This document shows, in pieces, positions 19,518-28,181 of a stretch of DNA of 39,920 bases. Both the position numbers and the translations under genes were made by a program. The stretch's first letter is position 1; every line of letters begins with the position of its first letter. Below the pieces are notes generated by a model. That model did no database searches. It was given only the letters and a program-made list of their open reading frames with translations, and was not told where the DNA came from. Source of the stretch: Candidatus Methylomirabilota bacterium. GTDB lineage: Bacteria > Methylomirabilota > Methylomirabilia > Rokubacteriales > CSP1-6. The DNA is taken from positions 1 through 39,920 of the forward strand of contig DASTFB010000127.1 in NCBI GenBank assembly GCA_035709005.1, given 5' to 3'.

Positions 19518-21464
19518 ATGACGGTGGACCGGACCGACATCATCTGGCAACCCCGTCCCGAGGTCGTGGAGCGTGCACGAATCGGGCGGTTCATGCGGGC
19601 GCACCGCATCCAGTCACTGGCCGAGCTACAGCGGCGCTCGATCGAGGACATGTCGTGGTACTGGCCGGCCGTCGTGCAGGATCTGGGGCTTCGCTGGCTC
19701 CGTCCCTGGGATCGCGTCCTCGACGACTCCCGGGGACCCGCCTGGCCGGCGTGGTTTCCCGGCGGGCGCCTCAACCTGGCCGACAACTGCCTGGACCTGC
19801 ACATCGACGCCGACCGCGGCGTGCAGCCCGCCCTGGTCTGGGAGTCCGACGACGGGCAGACCCGTACGCTCACATACCTGGAATTGGCGCGTGAGGTGAA
19901 TCGGCTGGCCAACGCGCTGCGACGCCTGGGCGTCGTCGCCGGTGACCGGGTCGGCGTCTTCCTCCCCATGTCGCCGGAGGCGGCCATCGCGACCCTGGCC
20001 GTCGTCCGCATCGGTGCGATCTACACGCCGTGCTTCTCCGGGTTCGGCGCCCCGGCGGTGGCCTCCCGGCTCCAGGATTGCGAAGCGAGGGTCCTCATCA
20101 CCGCGGACGGGTTCCAGCGCCGCGGCCAGGTGGTGCGGATGAAGGAGACGGCCGACGACGCGGTCGCGGCCAGCCCCAGCGTCGCCCACGTGCTGGTGTA
20201 CCGGCGCCTCGGGCGTGAGGTGCCGTGGCACCGCTCCCGGGACCGCTGGTGGCACGACGCCGTCGCGCCCGAGTCCGACGCCTGCCCGGTGATGGCCGTC
20301 GAGGCCGATCACCCTTGCCTCATCATCTACACCTCGGGCACGACGGGCCGGCCCAAAGGCGCCGTGCTGACCCACGGCGGGTTCCTCCTCAAGACGGCCC
20401 ACGACTTCGCCTACTGCCACGATGTGGGGCAGGGCGACCGGCTCTTCTGGCTCACCGACCTGGGGTGGCTCATGGGCCCGATGCTCATCACGGCCGCGCT
20501 CGTCCACGGCGCCACCGGAGTGCTCTTCGAGGGCGTGCCCGACTACCCCAGGCCCGACCGGCTGTGGGGACTGGTCGAGCGCCACCGGATCAGCGTCATG
20601 GGCATCTCGCCCACCGCCATCCGCGCCCTCATGCCGCACGGCCCCCAGCATCCCGCGGCCCACGACCTCACGTCGCTACGGATCCTCGCCGGCACCGGCG
20701 AGCCGTGGAACCCCGAGCCCTACCGCTGGCTCTTCGAGCGGGTGGGGGGTGGGCGCTTGCCCATCATCAATTACACCGGCGGCACCGAGATCTCGGGCGG
20801 CATCCTGGGATGCTTCCCCGTGGCGCCGCTCAAGCCTTGCTCGTTCACCGGGCCCATCCCGGGCATGGCGGCCGACGTGTTCGACGAGAACGGACGCCCC
20901 GTGCGGGGTGAAGTCGGCGAGCTCGTCGTGACCAGGCCCTGGCCGGGAATGACCGCAGGCTTCTGGCGTGATCCCCAGCGCTATGAGGAAACGTACTGGT
21001 CGCGCTGGCCCGGAGTGTGGGTACACGGCGATTGGGCCGTGATCGACGAGGACGGCTTCTGGTTCTTGCAGGGCCGGTCGGACGACACGCTGAAGATCGC
21101 CGGCAAGCGTCTGGGGCCCGCCGAGGTGGAGTCGGTTCTGGTCGGCCATGACTCGGTGGCCGAGGCCGGCGTGATCGGCGTGCCTCACGACGTCAAGGGC
21201 GAAGCGGTCGTGTGTTTCGTCGTGCTGAAGCAGGGACAGGCGTCCTCGGAGGCGCTCCGGGCCGAGCTGGGTGACCGGGTGGCCCAGCACATGGGCAAGG
21301 CGCTCAAGCCCGAGCGGATCCTGTTCGTGCGCGATCTTCCCAAGACGCGCTCGGCCAAGATCATGCGCCGGGTGATCCGCGCCACGTATCTCGGTCGTGA
21401 GCCCGGTGACCTTTCGTCCCTGGAGAACCCCGACGCGGTCAGCGCGGTCGCCGAGGCGAAGTAG
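19518..21464 (+). CDS. AMP-forming acyl-CoA synthetase (acetyl-CoA synthetase-like)
   Basis: A 648-residue adenylate-forming enzyme that activates a carboxylic acid to its CoA ester through an acyl-AMP. The P-loop-like motif YTSGTTGRPKGAVLTHGG lies near residues 271-288. The TGGTEISGG motif and the hinge GRSDDTLKIAGKRLGP follow. The catalytic C-terminal lysine is Lys614 in TRSAKIMRR, equivalent to Lys609 of Salmonella Acs. Length and ACS-like N-terminal helical part fit the acetyl/propionyl/acetoacetyl-CoA synthetase group; the exact acid is unknown. A GAGGTG site precedes the ATG. The upstream ABC locus could import the substrate. Confidence 0.9.
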   Translation: MTVDRTDIIWQPRPEVVERARIGRFMRAHRIQSLAELQRRSIEDMSWYWPAVVQDLGLRWLRPWDRVLDDSRGPAWPAWFPGGRLNLADNCLDLHIDADRGVQPALVWESDDGQTRTLTYLELAREVNRLANALRRLGVVAGDRVGVFLPMSPEAAIATLAVVRIGAIYTPCFSGFGAPAVASRLQDCEARVLITADGFQRRGQVVRMKETADDAVAASPSVAHVLVYRRLGREVPWHRSRDRWWHDAVAPESDACPVMAVEADHPCLIIYTSGTTGRPKGAVLTHGGFLLKTAHDFAYCHDVGQGDRLFWLTDLGWLMGPMLITAALVHGATGVLFEGVPDYPRPDRLWGLVERHRISVMGISPTAIRALMPHGPQHPAAHDLTSLRILAGTGEPWNPEPYRWLFERVGGGRLPIINYTGGTEISGGILGCFPVAPLKPCSFTGPIPGMAADVFDENGRPVRGEVGELVVTRPWPGMTAGFWRDPQRYEETYWSRWPGVWVHGDWAVIDEDGFWFLQGRSDDTLKIAGKRLGPAEVESVLVGHDSVAEAGVIGVPHDVKGEAVVCFVVLKQGQASSEALRAELGDRVAQHMGKALKPERILFVRDLPKTRSAKIMRRVIRATYLGREPGDLSSLENPDAVSAVAEAK

Positions 21465-21558
21465 ACCGCCCCGCCCGCGTCCCGATTAGGGCAAACACAC
21501 TAGTTCGTCCGTCGACGCCGGAAAATCCGCTCGGGAATCCTGCCCGTCCGCCATTGGA

Positions 21559-21567
21559 TGCTATGCT
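21559..21567 (+). promoter_or_regulatory. extended -10 promoter of the cyclase gene
   Basis: TGCTATGCT matches an extended -10 element (TG, one base, TATGCT). The usual distance puts the RNA start at about 21574-21577, on or next to the GTG start codon. No ribosome site is visible, so the mRNA may be leaderless. Confidence 0.45.
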
Positions 21568-21576
21568 GATTTTCTC

Positions 21577-23967
21577 GTGAGTCCTTCCGCGTTCGCCGAA
21601 GAAGGCAAGGGAGCCCGCGGCTCCCGGCCTCCCACCGACGTCGCGCTACCGCTGGGGGCGACCGTGACGATCGTCTTCAGTGATATCCGGGGCTTCACCG
21701 AGTACACCGACCAGTACGGAGACGAGGCGGCGTACCGACTGCTGCAACAGCACAACGGCGCGGTGCGCAATCAGGTCGATCTCTTCGGCGGTTACGTGGT
21801 GAAGACTCAGGGCGACAGCTTCATGGTGGCCTTCCCCACCGCCCGTTCGGCCATCCAGTGCGCGGTGTCCGTCCAGCGGGTGCTGGCCTCGGCCCAGACG
21901 GGAGCCGGTACGCGGATCGCGCTCGGCATCGGCATCAACACCGGCGAGCCCATCCAGGAGGGCGGCGACTTCTTCGGGAGCCCGGTGAACCTGGCCGCCC
22001 GCATCTGCGCCGCCGCCGGACCCGGTCAGATCTTCGTCTCGGAGACGACCCGGTACGTGACCGGCCGCATCGAGGCCGTCGAGTTCGTGGACCGCGGCTT
22101 GCACGACCTCAAGGGCTTTCAGGAGCCGCAGCGCCTGTACGAGGTGCGCTCGGTGGACGAGGCTCGCGGCGCCCACGGTGCCGGCCAGGATCTGAGCGCC
22201 GAGATCGCCGCGCTGGCCGAACGGTGCCGTAGCCTGGGCGCCGAGCTCGTGGAGGCGAGTCAGGCCCTGCAGGGCACCGGCGAGCTTCCCGCGGCCGCGC
22301 TGGGACGCCAGCTCGGGGCCCTGCGGGTCGCCTTCGGCGGGCTGTGCAGCCGGGTGTTCCAGCGAGCCGCTCAGGCAGGAGTCAACATCACCCAGTCGGC
22401 CGACCGCATCGCCTCCCTGGCGGAGCTCGAGCCGCTGCTGGAAGCGATCAACCAGGCCGAAGCTGGGCGAGTCGCGGCCCGCGAACGCGCCGCTGGCGAG
22501 GACGACGCCTCCCGGCAGGCCGCTCTGGAGGCGGCCGTCCAGCGCGCGATGGGCGTGCTGAACCGCGTCCTCGCCATCAGCCACCCCGAAGACCCGGCCT
22601 TCCAGGCTCTCCTCGAGTGCCAGGCCAAGGCCAGCGAGCTGCGCCTCAAGCTCTCGCGTGTCGCGTCGACAAACCGCGATTACTCCGCGCACCGCGTCGA
22701 CGAGGCGACGAAGCCATTCGCCGATCTGCTGGCCCTCGTGGACGGCCAGGACGATGTGGACGATGAGCGCTGGATGGCGCTCGAGGAAAGCGTGGGACGC
22801 GTGTTCGGACGCCAACTGCTCATCGCGGCGAGCCGCGGCCGGCTCGTGGTGGCAGGAGGGGCCCGACGGGCCCGTGCGCAGGTCCCCGCTCCTGCCGCCC
22901 CGCCACGGGTCGAGCCCCGCGAGGCGCCGACACCGAGCCCGACCTACCAGCCGGCTCCCCCCCCGCCCGCCGCCGTGGAGGTTCCGCGAGCCGAGCCAGT
23001 CCCGGTCGAGACCCACCGAGCGGAGCCGGTGCGGGAGACACGCCCGGAGCCTCCCGCCGAGCAGCCGACCGAATCGTTGCTGCCCACGCTCGATCCGCGA
23101 GCGGCCGGGGTCACGTGGTGGAGCGCCGCCCACAGGGAATGGACCGCCTGGAAGTCCTCGGGGATGGCCACGGCGCACGCGCTGCGAGCGGCGATTGCCA
23201 AGCACCCCTACCTGCTCAGTGTCCCGATCACCCAGAGCGCCGGGTACGATGAAGGGCGCCTCGCCGGAGCCTATTTCGTGCTGCTCAACCACGTGGAGAA
23301 CGTCTCGCCGTCGTTCCTCCGCCATGCGGTGGAGGAGGCCCTGCAGCAGGCCGGCCCGGGCGCCGACCCGGCCGCTCTGGGGCCCGCGCTGTACGAGCTG
23401 CTGGTTAGCAAAGGAAGGCTGCGCCAGACCTATGCCGACTTCGTCCGTGACGGCATGGTCGCCGCCATTCCCATTCCCGGCGTGTGGGCGGACGCCATCG
23501 TCACCGAGCACGAGGACTCGACAGTGATCACGACCCGGCCCAGCCGCGAGATCGGGGACGCGGCGGAGCAGAGCCGGGAACTGACGGACGTCACCGAGCG
23601 GCTGAGCGAGCATCGCATCGCGCTGACGCTGCCGGCCCTGACGGCGCGGTTCGTCTGCATCAGGCGGGGCGAGCTTCGCGAGGCCCGCGACATCGTGATC
23701 AAGCTGACCGAGGGCGGCGAGCCGTCGACGGCGGCCTGGGCGCTGAGCCTGCGTAGCGATCAGCTCATGGCGGCACCGCCCAAGCGATGCGGCGCCGAGG
23801 GTCTCTCGGTCGAGGGATTCGGCAAGAACTACCGCGCGTTGTGGCTCACCGTGTTCAACAGCGACCCCGCGCTGGACAAGACCTACGAGCTCACCGCGTC
23901 CCTCTGCCCGCAGGGCGTGCCGTCGAGCACGCCCCGTCGGTCGGTCTTCACGGGACGCTCCCGGTGA
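21577..23967 (+). CDS. class III nucleotide cyclase with novel C-terminal domain
   Basis: A 796-residue protein. Residues 28-190 form a class III adenylate/guanylate cyclase domain with both metal aspartates (Asp36 in FSDIRGFT, Asp80 in TQGDSF), Lys76 in the purine-binding position and the transition-state pair Asn138/Arg142 in VNLAARI, so it should be active; ATP is the likelier substrate. Residues about 200-310 are helical and resemble the N-terminus of the next gene's product. A Pro/Glu-rich linker (about 440-505) follows. Residues about 510-796 form a domain beginning WWSAAHREW and containing HPYLLSVPI and LWLTVFNSDP, which is paralogous to the C-terminus of the next protein. No membrane span is visible. 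The GTG start follows an extended -10 with almost no leader. The stop overlaps the next start as GTGA. Confidence 0.85.
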   Translation: MSPSAFAEEGKGARGSRPPTDVALPLGATVTIVFSDIRGFTEYTDQYGDEAAYRLLQQHNGAVRNQVDLFGGYVVKTQGDSFMVAFPTARSAIQCAVSVQRVLASAQTGAGTRIALGIGINTGEPIQEGGDFFGSPVNLAARICAAAGPGQIFVSETTRYVTGRIEAVEFVDRGLHDLKGFQEPQRLYEVRSVDEARGAHGAGQDLSAEIAALAERCRSLGAELVEASQALQGTGELPAAALGRQLGALRVAFGGLCSRVFQRAAQAGVNITQSADRIASLAELEPLLEAINQAEAGRVAARERAAGEDDASRQAALEAAVQRAMGVLNRVLAISHPEDPAFQALLECQAKASELRLKLSRVASTNRDYSAHRVDEATKPFADLLALVDGQDDVDDERWMALEESVGRVFGRQLLIAASRGRLVVAGGARRARAQVPAPAAPPRVEPREAPTPSPTYQPAPPPPAAVEVPRAEPVPVETHRAEPVRETRPEPPAEQPTESLLPTLDPRAAGVTWWSAAHREWTAWKSSGMATAHALRAAIAKHPYLLSVPITQSAGYDEGRLAGAYFVLLNHVENVSPSFLRHAVEEALQQAGPGADPAALGPALYELLVSKGRLRQTYADFVRDGMVAAIPIPGVWADAIVTEHEDSTVITTRPSREIGDAAEQSRELTDVTERLSEHRIALTLPALTARFVCIRRGELREARDIVIKLTEGGEPSTAAWALSLRSDQLMAAPPKRCGAEGLSVEGFGKNYRALWLTVFNSDPALDKTYELTASLCPQGVPSSTPRRSVFTGRSR

Positions 23968-25928
23968 AAGCGGCCAGCGACGAGCACACCGAGCTGGCCC
24001 AGCGGCTCACGACGCTCACGGAGCGCGTGACCCGGATCAGCGCCACGCTGACCGAGGCGGGGCGCGACCTGATGGAGCGGCGGGCCCTGCCCCCGGACAA
24101 CCTCGTGGACGAGATGGCAGCCGTCCATTCGGCGTTCGCGGAGCTCCGAGACCGGGTGCTGGCCGCGGCGGCCACCCTGGCCGCCGGACCTCCGCCACCC
24201 ATCACGACGGTTCGTGAGCTCGAAGTCCTGGTGAAGGTGCTGGTCGACGAGAATGCCCGTCGCGCCCGCCGCCACGCCGCGGAGCAGGCCGCTTCGGTCG
24301 TGGACGCCGGCCGCAAGACAGAGCCTCCCGCCCAGTCGCGAGGAGCGGACGAGGCGCGGCGGCGCGCCCAGGACGAGGCGCGTCGAAGAGCGGCCGAGGC
24401 CGAAGAAGCCTGGCGTCGGGCCGAGGCGCAAGCCAAGCGCCGGGCGGAAGAGGAGGCGCACCGCCGAACGGCCGAGGAAGCCCGGCGCAAGGCCGAGGAT
24501 GAGGCGCGCCGGAAGGCGGCCGAGGAGGACCAGGCCCGGCGCAAGGCCGAAGACGAGGGGCGGCGGCAGGCGCTGGCGGCGGCGGAAGATCGGCGGAAAG
24601 CGGTGGAGGCCGAGACCCGGCGCAAGGCCGAGGAGGAGGCGCGCCGCAAGGCGGCGGAGGCCGAGGAGCAGCGGCGAAAAGCGGCCGCGGAAGCCGAGGC
24701 CCGGCGCAAGGCCGAGGAGGAGGCGCGTCGCAAAACGGCGGAGGGCGAAGAGCAGCGCCGGAAGGCCGCGGGGGCGGAGGCCAAGCGCAAGGCCGAGGAT
24801 GAGGCGCGCCGCAAGACGGCGGAAGCCGAGCAACAGCGCCGCAAGACGGCGGCGGAAGCCGAGGTCAGGCGGAAGGCGGAGCAGCAGGCGCGACGGACGA
24901 CGGTCGACACGGACGAGACCCGCCGGAAGGCGGCGGACATCGAGGCGGAACGCAAGGCCGACCATGAGTCGCAACTGGAGGCCCAGCGGCAGGCCGAAGA
25001 AGAGGCGCGGCGCAGGGCAGAGCGAGAGCCCGCCGCCACCGTGGACGGCGGCCAGGACTCCCCGGAGCCCATGGCCGGGACGGAGGACGACACGGCCGAC
25101 GCCGGATTGGAGACCGCTCAGTGGTGGATCTCCGCCAGCGCCAGCTGGGCGTCGATGCGTTCGAAGAAGATCAGCTTCGCCGCCGCCGTGAGCGATGTGC
25201 TGACCAAGTATCCCTACTTCCTCAGCGTGCCGATCCAGACCAGCGCCGATTTCGAGGACGGGATGGTGGCCTACGGCTACGGCATCCTGCTCGAGCACAT
25301 CGAGCAGCGCGTTCCAAACTTCGTCTCCGACGCGTTCACTCGGCTTGTCGCCCGGCAAGGCGCGTCCCTGGGACAGCGGCTCTACGAGTATCTGGCCCAG
25401 GCGCTCGGAACCAGTTACGGTGACTTCATCAAGGCCGTCATGCTGGGCGCCATACCGAAGACCCCGCCGTGGCCGACAGGCGGTATCGAGGACGGCGATA
25501 CGACCACCACGGTGTTCGTCCGCCCCACCGCTCGCATCGGCGATATCCAGCAGAAGGTCGAACGGTTCACGCAGCCCTACCAGCGTTTCGGCGAGCACCA
25601 CTTCACCGCGGCCGTGGCTCCGCTCACCACCCGCTTCTTCCGGGTCGACGCTCTGGATGTCAAGGAGGCTCGGCACCTGGGCCTCCGCATCACCGACAAG
25701 GGTGTGCCCTCGGATCAAGCCTGGGTCATCTCCATCCCCACCCGGGGTGGCGCATCCCAGATCAAGCGCCACGTCGCCCAGGGCACGGTCATCAACGGCA
25801 TGGGCCGGGAAAACGCGTCCGTGTGGGTGGCTGTCTTCAATGCGGACGCCGAGAACGAGAAGCGGTACGACGTGGCGATCGAGGTCACCCGGCGGCAGCC
25901 GGGGACGGCGAGCTTCAGAAAGCGCTAG
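23964..25928 (+). CDS. long coiled-coil protein sharing the cyclase's C-terminal domain
   Basis: A 654-residue protein starting at the GTG that overlaps the cyclase stop. Residues 1-100 are helical and line up with residues about 200-310 of the cyclase (shared ELE pattern and spacing). Residues about 118-365 are almost entirely Ala, Glu, Arg, Lys and Gln in repeats such as RRKAEEEARRKAAEAEEQ, which predict a long single helix or coiled coil. Residues 385-654 match the cyclase's C-terminal domain: WWISASASW, YPYFLSVPI, RPTARIGD, EHHFTAAVAPLTTRFF and VWVAVFNADAENEK all have counterparts. The pair looks like a signalling module in which this protein is a scaffold or partner. Function unknown; the upstream-extended frame is a cyclase shadow. 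Confidence 0.8.
   Translation: MKAASDEHTELAQRLTTLTERVTRISATLTEAGRDLMERRALPPDNLVDEMAAVHSAFAELRDRVLAAAATLAAGPPPPITTVRELEVLVKVLVDENARRARRHAAEQAASVVDAGRKTEPPAQSRGADEARRRAQDEARRRAAEAEEAWRRAEAQAKRRAEEEAHRRTAEEARRKAEDEARRKAAEEDQARRKAEDEGRRQALAAAEDRRKAVEAETRRKAEEEARRKAAEAEEQRRKAAAEAEARRKAEEEARRKTAEGEEQRRKAAGAEAKRKAEDEARRKTAEAEQQRRKTAAEAEVRRKAEQQARRTTVDTDETRRKAADIEAERKADHESQLEAQRQAEEEARRRAEREPAATVDGGQDSPEPMAGTEDDTADAGLETAQWWISASASWASMRSKKISFAAAVSDVLTKYPYFLSVPIQTSADFEDGMVAYGYGILLEHIEQRVPNFVSDAFTRLVARQGASLGQRLYEYLAQALGTSYGDFIKAVMLGAIPKTPPWPTGGIEDGDTTTTVFVRPTARIGDIQQKVERFTQPYQRFGEHHFTAAVAPLTTRFFRVDALDVKEARHLGLRITDKGVPSDQAWVISIPTRGGASQIKRHVAQGTVINGMGRENASVWVAVFNADAENEKRYDVAIEVTRRQPGTASFRKR
24618..24866 (+). 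repeat. three tandem ~84-base coding repeats
   Basis: Units at 24618-24701, 24702-24782 and 24783-24866 each encode about 28 residues of the RRKAEEEARRK...EEQRRKAA type; a fourth, partial unit follows. They are part of the coiled-coil region. Length variation by unit loss or gain would be expected. Confidence 0.65.
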
Positions 25929-26308
25929 CCGGGCTTGGGCGTCGGCGCCCCCGGCGGTGCGGCGGGAGCGGGCGCCTTGGGATCGCGCTCGAACGGACTA
26001 CGACGGACCCCGAGCTTCTGAGCGATCTGGCTGATCGGCTGAACGGAATCCATGAGCCGGTTCAGCACCACGGCGATCTCGTCCCGGTCCGTGCGCAGGC
26101 GCTCGTGCTCCTTACGCAGCTCCTCCAGCTCTCGGCGGAGATCAGCCACCTCTTTGCGTAGCTTTTCGGATTCTCGCTCGAGCTCTACCACGCGGGCGGC
26201 CGCCGTGTCGCCGTGCAGGAGCGGAGGCAGGTGCGGAAGCAGGCGAAGCCCGTCCTGCACCCAGTGCGCCACCTTTTCGCGCGTCTCGGCGGCCGGAATC
26301 CCGTCCAT
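25925..26308 (-). CDS. small coiled-coil protein, convergent with the cyclase cassette
   Basis: A 127-residue protein, taken from the ATG at 26306-26308 because a GGGAGGAG site precedes it; a longer frame to 26356 lacks such support. It begins MDGIPAAETREKVAHWVQDG and has a heptad-rich middle (ELERESEKLRKEVADLRREL and onward), followed by NRLMDSVQPISQIAQKLG and a Pro/Ala-rich tail. The order, a short helical head then a coiled coil, resembles the C-terminal half of the protein at 34446-35249. Its stop codon (CTA on the plus strand) shares the bases CTAG at 25925-25928 with the stop of the upstream plus-strand gene. Function unknown. Confidence 0.7.
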   Translation of the reverse strand: MDGIPAAETREKVAHWVQDGLRLLPHLPPLLHGDTAAARVVELERESEKLRKEVADLRRELEELRKEHERLRTDRDEIAVVLNRLMDSVQPISQIAQKLGVRRSPFERDPKAPAPAAPPGAPTPKPG

Positions 26309-26444
26309 CTCGGTGCTCCTCCCGCATGGGCCCTGCCGCATGCACACGAAGCCCACAAATGCTGACTTTTTAGCAGGCTAGCACGCGGCCCCGGACGCCA
26401 CGGCGCAAAATCGTCTCGGGCATCCGGTTGTCGGCGGGCCGGCC

Positions 26445-27176
26445 TCAGGGAGCGCCCAGGCGGCCCCAGCCAGGCAGCTTCAGCGCCGGCTCCTTTACGT
26501 CGAGCCCGAAGGTCAATCCGAGCAGATTGACCTCCAGACCCTCCTCCCAGCCGGCCAGGACGCCGGCCACACCCAGGACGGACAGTTGCACGCCGCGGCC
26601 GCTGGGGGTGACGGCCATCAGCCATCCATCGGGGAGGAAGTCCTTGCCAATCGCGGTGGGGGGTAGCTCGAGGCGAAGCTCGGGCACGGCCCGACCGATG
26701 TAAGCGACGAAGGTGTTGCTGTTGGGGCCGGGCCAGGTCCGGTAGCTGCGGGGATAGGGATAGCTCGCAATGGCAGCCTCGATCTTCGTGATGAGCGCAT
26801 CCACACCGTCGCCACGCCGGTCGACGAGCAGGAGAGGGCGGCTTCCGAACCAGTAGTTGTCCGGACCCGTGCGATTGATCCGGATGGCGGGCAGTCCCCG
26901 GTCGACGCCCCAGCCGATCACCTCGTACCGGGTATAGGCCGACGCCTCCCGAGGCTTCAGGACGATCCAGCTGTGAACGGCGAGGGCGGCGCGCCAGCCG
27001 ACCGTCCGCGCCACGTACACCTGCACGACGGGCTCGGGGGTGCTCGCCGGTGAGGGCGCCAGCCCGCTGGCATCGCGTCGCGCCTGCCGCCAGTCTCCGC
27101 GCTCGAGGACGGCGCAGCCGGCCAGGCAGGCGAGCGCCAGCAGCGCCGACCACGTGGCCCTCGAAGTGCGTCGCAT
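26445..27176 (-). CDS. DUF3750-like lipoprotein
   Basis: A 243-residue protein with a lipoprotein signal: MRRTSRATWSALLALACLAGC, with the acylated cysteine at position 21. The mature part has the DUF3750 signs: AALAVHSWIVLKP, YEVIGWG, SYPYPRSYRTWPGPNSNTF and LPPTAIGKDFL. DUF3750 proteins have no established function. The reading frame continues upstream to 27398, but the lipoprotein signal fixes the start at 27176. It should sit on a membrane facing the periplasm. It is divergent from the AlkZ-related gene. Confidence 0.82.
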   Translation of the reverse strand: MRRTSRATWSALLALACLAGCAVLERGDWRQARRDASGLAPSPASTPEPVVQVYVARTVGWRAALAVHSWIVLKPREASAYTRYEVIGWGVDRGLPAIRINRTGPDNYWFGSRPLLLVDRRGDGVDALITKIEAAIASYPYPRSYRTWPGPNSNTFVAYIGRAVPELRLELPPTAIGKDFLPDGWLMAVTPSGRGVQLSVLGVAGVLAGWEEGLEVNLLGLTFGLDVKEPALKLPGWGRLGAP

Positions 27177-27267
27177 CGCGCGATACGATACAGCACTTGT
27201 CTCAGACGCGCCCGGCGAACCACCAACCGGCTCGCGACGCCGGAGGCGAAGGAGGTCGTCCCGCGAG

Positions 27268-28131
27268 GTGACGACCGCGCTCGACGCCGCCGTGCTGACC
27301 GGGCTGCGCGCGCAGCGCTTCCGGCACCGGCCGCCCCTGCGCGTGCGCGGTCTGCAGAGCGCGCTGGGCTTCATTACCGATGTGGGTTTCTGCTCCACCT
27401 TCTATCGCTTTCCCGAGGGGGTGGCGTGCCTCTGGGAGGCCGTGGTGGGCCGCCCGCGGCCGCGTTGGCCTCGCCACTCCCATCACGACCCCGGTGTCGG
27501 CCTGACCTGGGACCTGAAGGATCGCTTGCCGGCGGCCCGGCACGTCTACTACGGCAAGGCCATCAGAGCTCGCCCCGTGCTCATCGCCCTCGACCTGCTG
27601 CCCGCCTTCTACGCGCTGGTGCGAGGCCGCCAGCGGGCCCGCCACTATCGCGCGGAGTACGCGGCAGGTCATCTGAGCCTGACGGCGCGCCGGTTGATGG
27701 ACGTGCTCATCGCGGAGCATCCGCAGTACACGCGGGACCTGCGCGCCCACGCCTTCATGCTGGAGCCGGCCAAGACCCGCGAGTTCGAGCGAGCCATGGG
27801 CGAGCTGCAACAGGGGTTCTGGGTGGTCAAGACGGAGGAACGTTACGAGCCGACGTTTTCCTATCGCTGGGACCTGCTGGAGTCCTGGCTGCCGGACGCG
27901 GTCGCCGAGGGACGACGACTGGGTCGTGAGGCGGCCCTGGACCGCCTGCTCGAGCGGTACCTGCGCGGAGCGGTCTTCAGCTGCCGGCGTGACCTCGCCC
28001 GACTCTTCGGCCTGCCCACCGAGGAGGTGACGGCGGCGATCGGTCGGCTGGCGCGGGCAGGCGCGGTGCTGGGCGACAGCCGGGTCGACCCCTGGCCCGG
28101 CCGCTGGGTGGTCCACCGTGCTTGGGTATGA
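27268..28131 (+). CDS. AlkZ-related winged-helix protein
   Basis: The product, about 287 residues from the GTG at 27268, resembles the AlkZ/YcaQ-related group: a central HVYYGKAIRARPVLIALDLLPAFYAL block, then a helical region with LTARRLMDVLIAEHPQYTRDLRA that looks like a winged helix, and a C-terminal winged-helix-like part (CRRDLARLFGLPTEEV). AlkZ proteins are DNA glycosylases that act on cross-links; the catalytic Gln-rich motif of AlkZ is not obvious here, so activity is uncertain. The frame extends up to 27040, but that part overlaps the divergent lipoprotein and is low-complexity Arg/Ser, so a late start is preferred. Its stop overlaps a possible ATG of the next gene. Confidence 0.55.
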   Translation: MTTALDAAVLTGLRAQRFRHRPPLRVRGLQSALGFITDVGFCSTFYRFPEGVACLWEAVVGRPRPRWPRHSHHDPGVGLTWDLKDRLPAARHVYYGKAIRARPVLIALDLLPAFYALVRGRQRARHYRAEYAAGHLSLTARRLMDVLIAEHPQYTRDLRAHAFMLEPAKTREFERAMGELQQGFWVVKTEERYEPTFSYRWDLLESWLPDAVAEGRRLGREAALDRLLERYLRGAVFSCRRDLARLFGLPTEEVTAAIGRLARAGAVLGDSRVDPWPGRWVVHRAWV

Positions 28132-28181
28132 ACATCAGGTCATACAGGCCGCTGGCACGGAATCCGCATCCCGGACGAGGC

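Noticed and set aside
23948-25093. Ser/Arg/Ala-rich minus-strand frames opposite the coiled-coil gene
   Set aside because: Products of reading the repeated codons on the other strand; no independent start signals or motifs.
27040-27267. N-terminal extension of the AlkZ-related protein
   Set aside because: Overlaps the divergent lipoprotein and encodes low-complexity Arg/Ser/Ala sequence.
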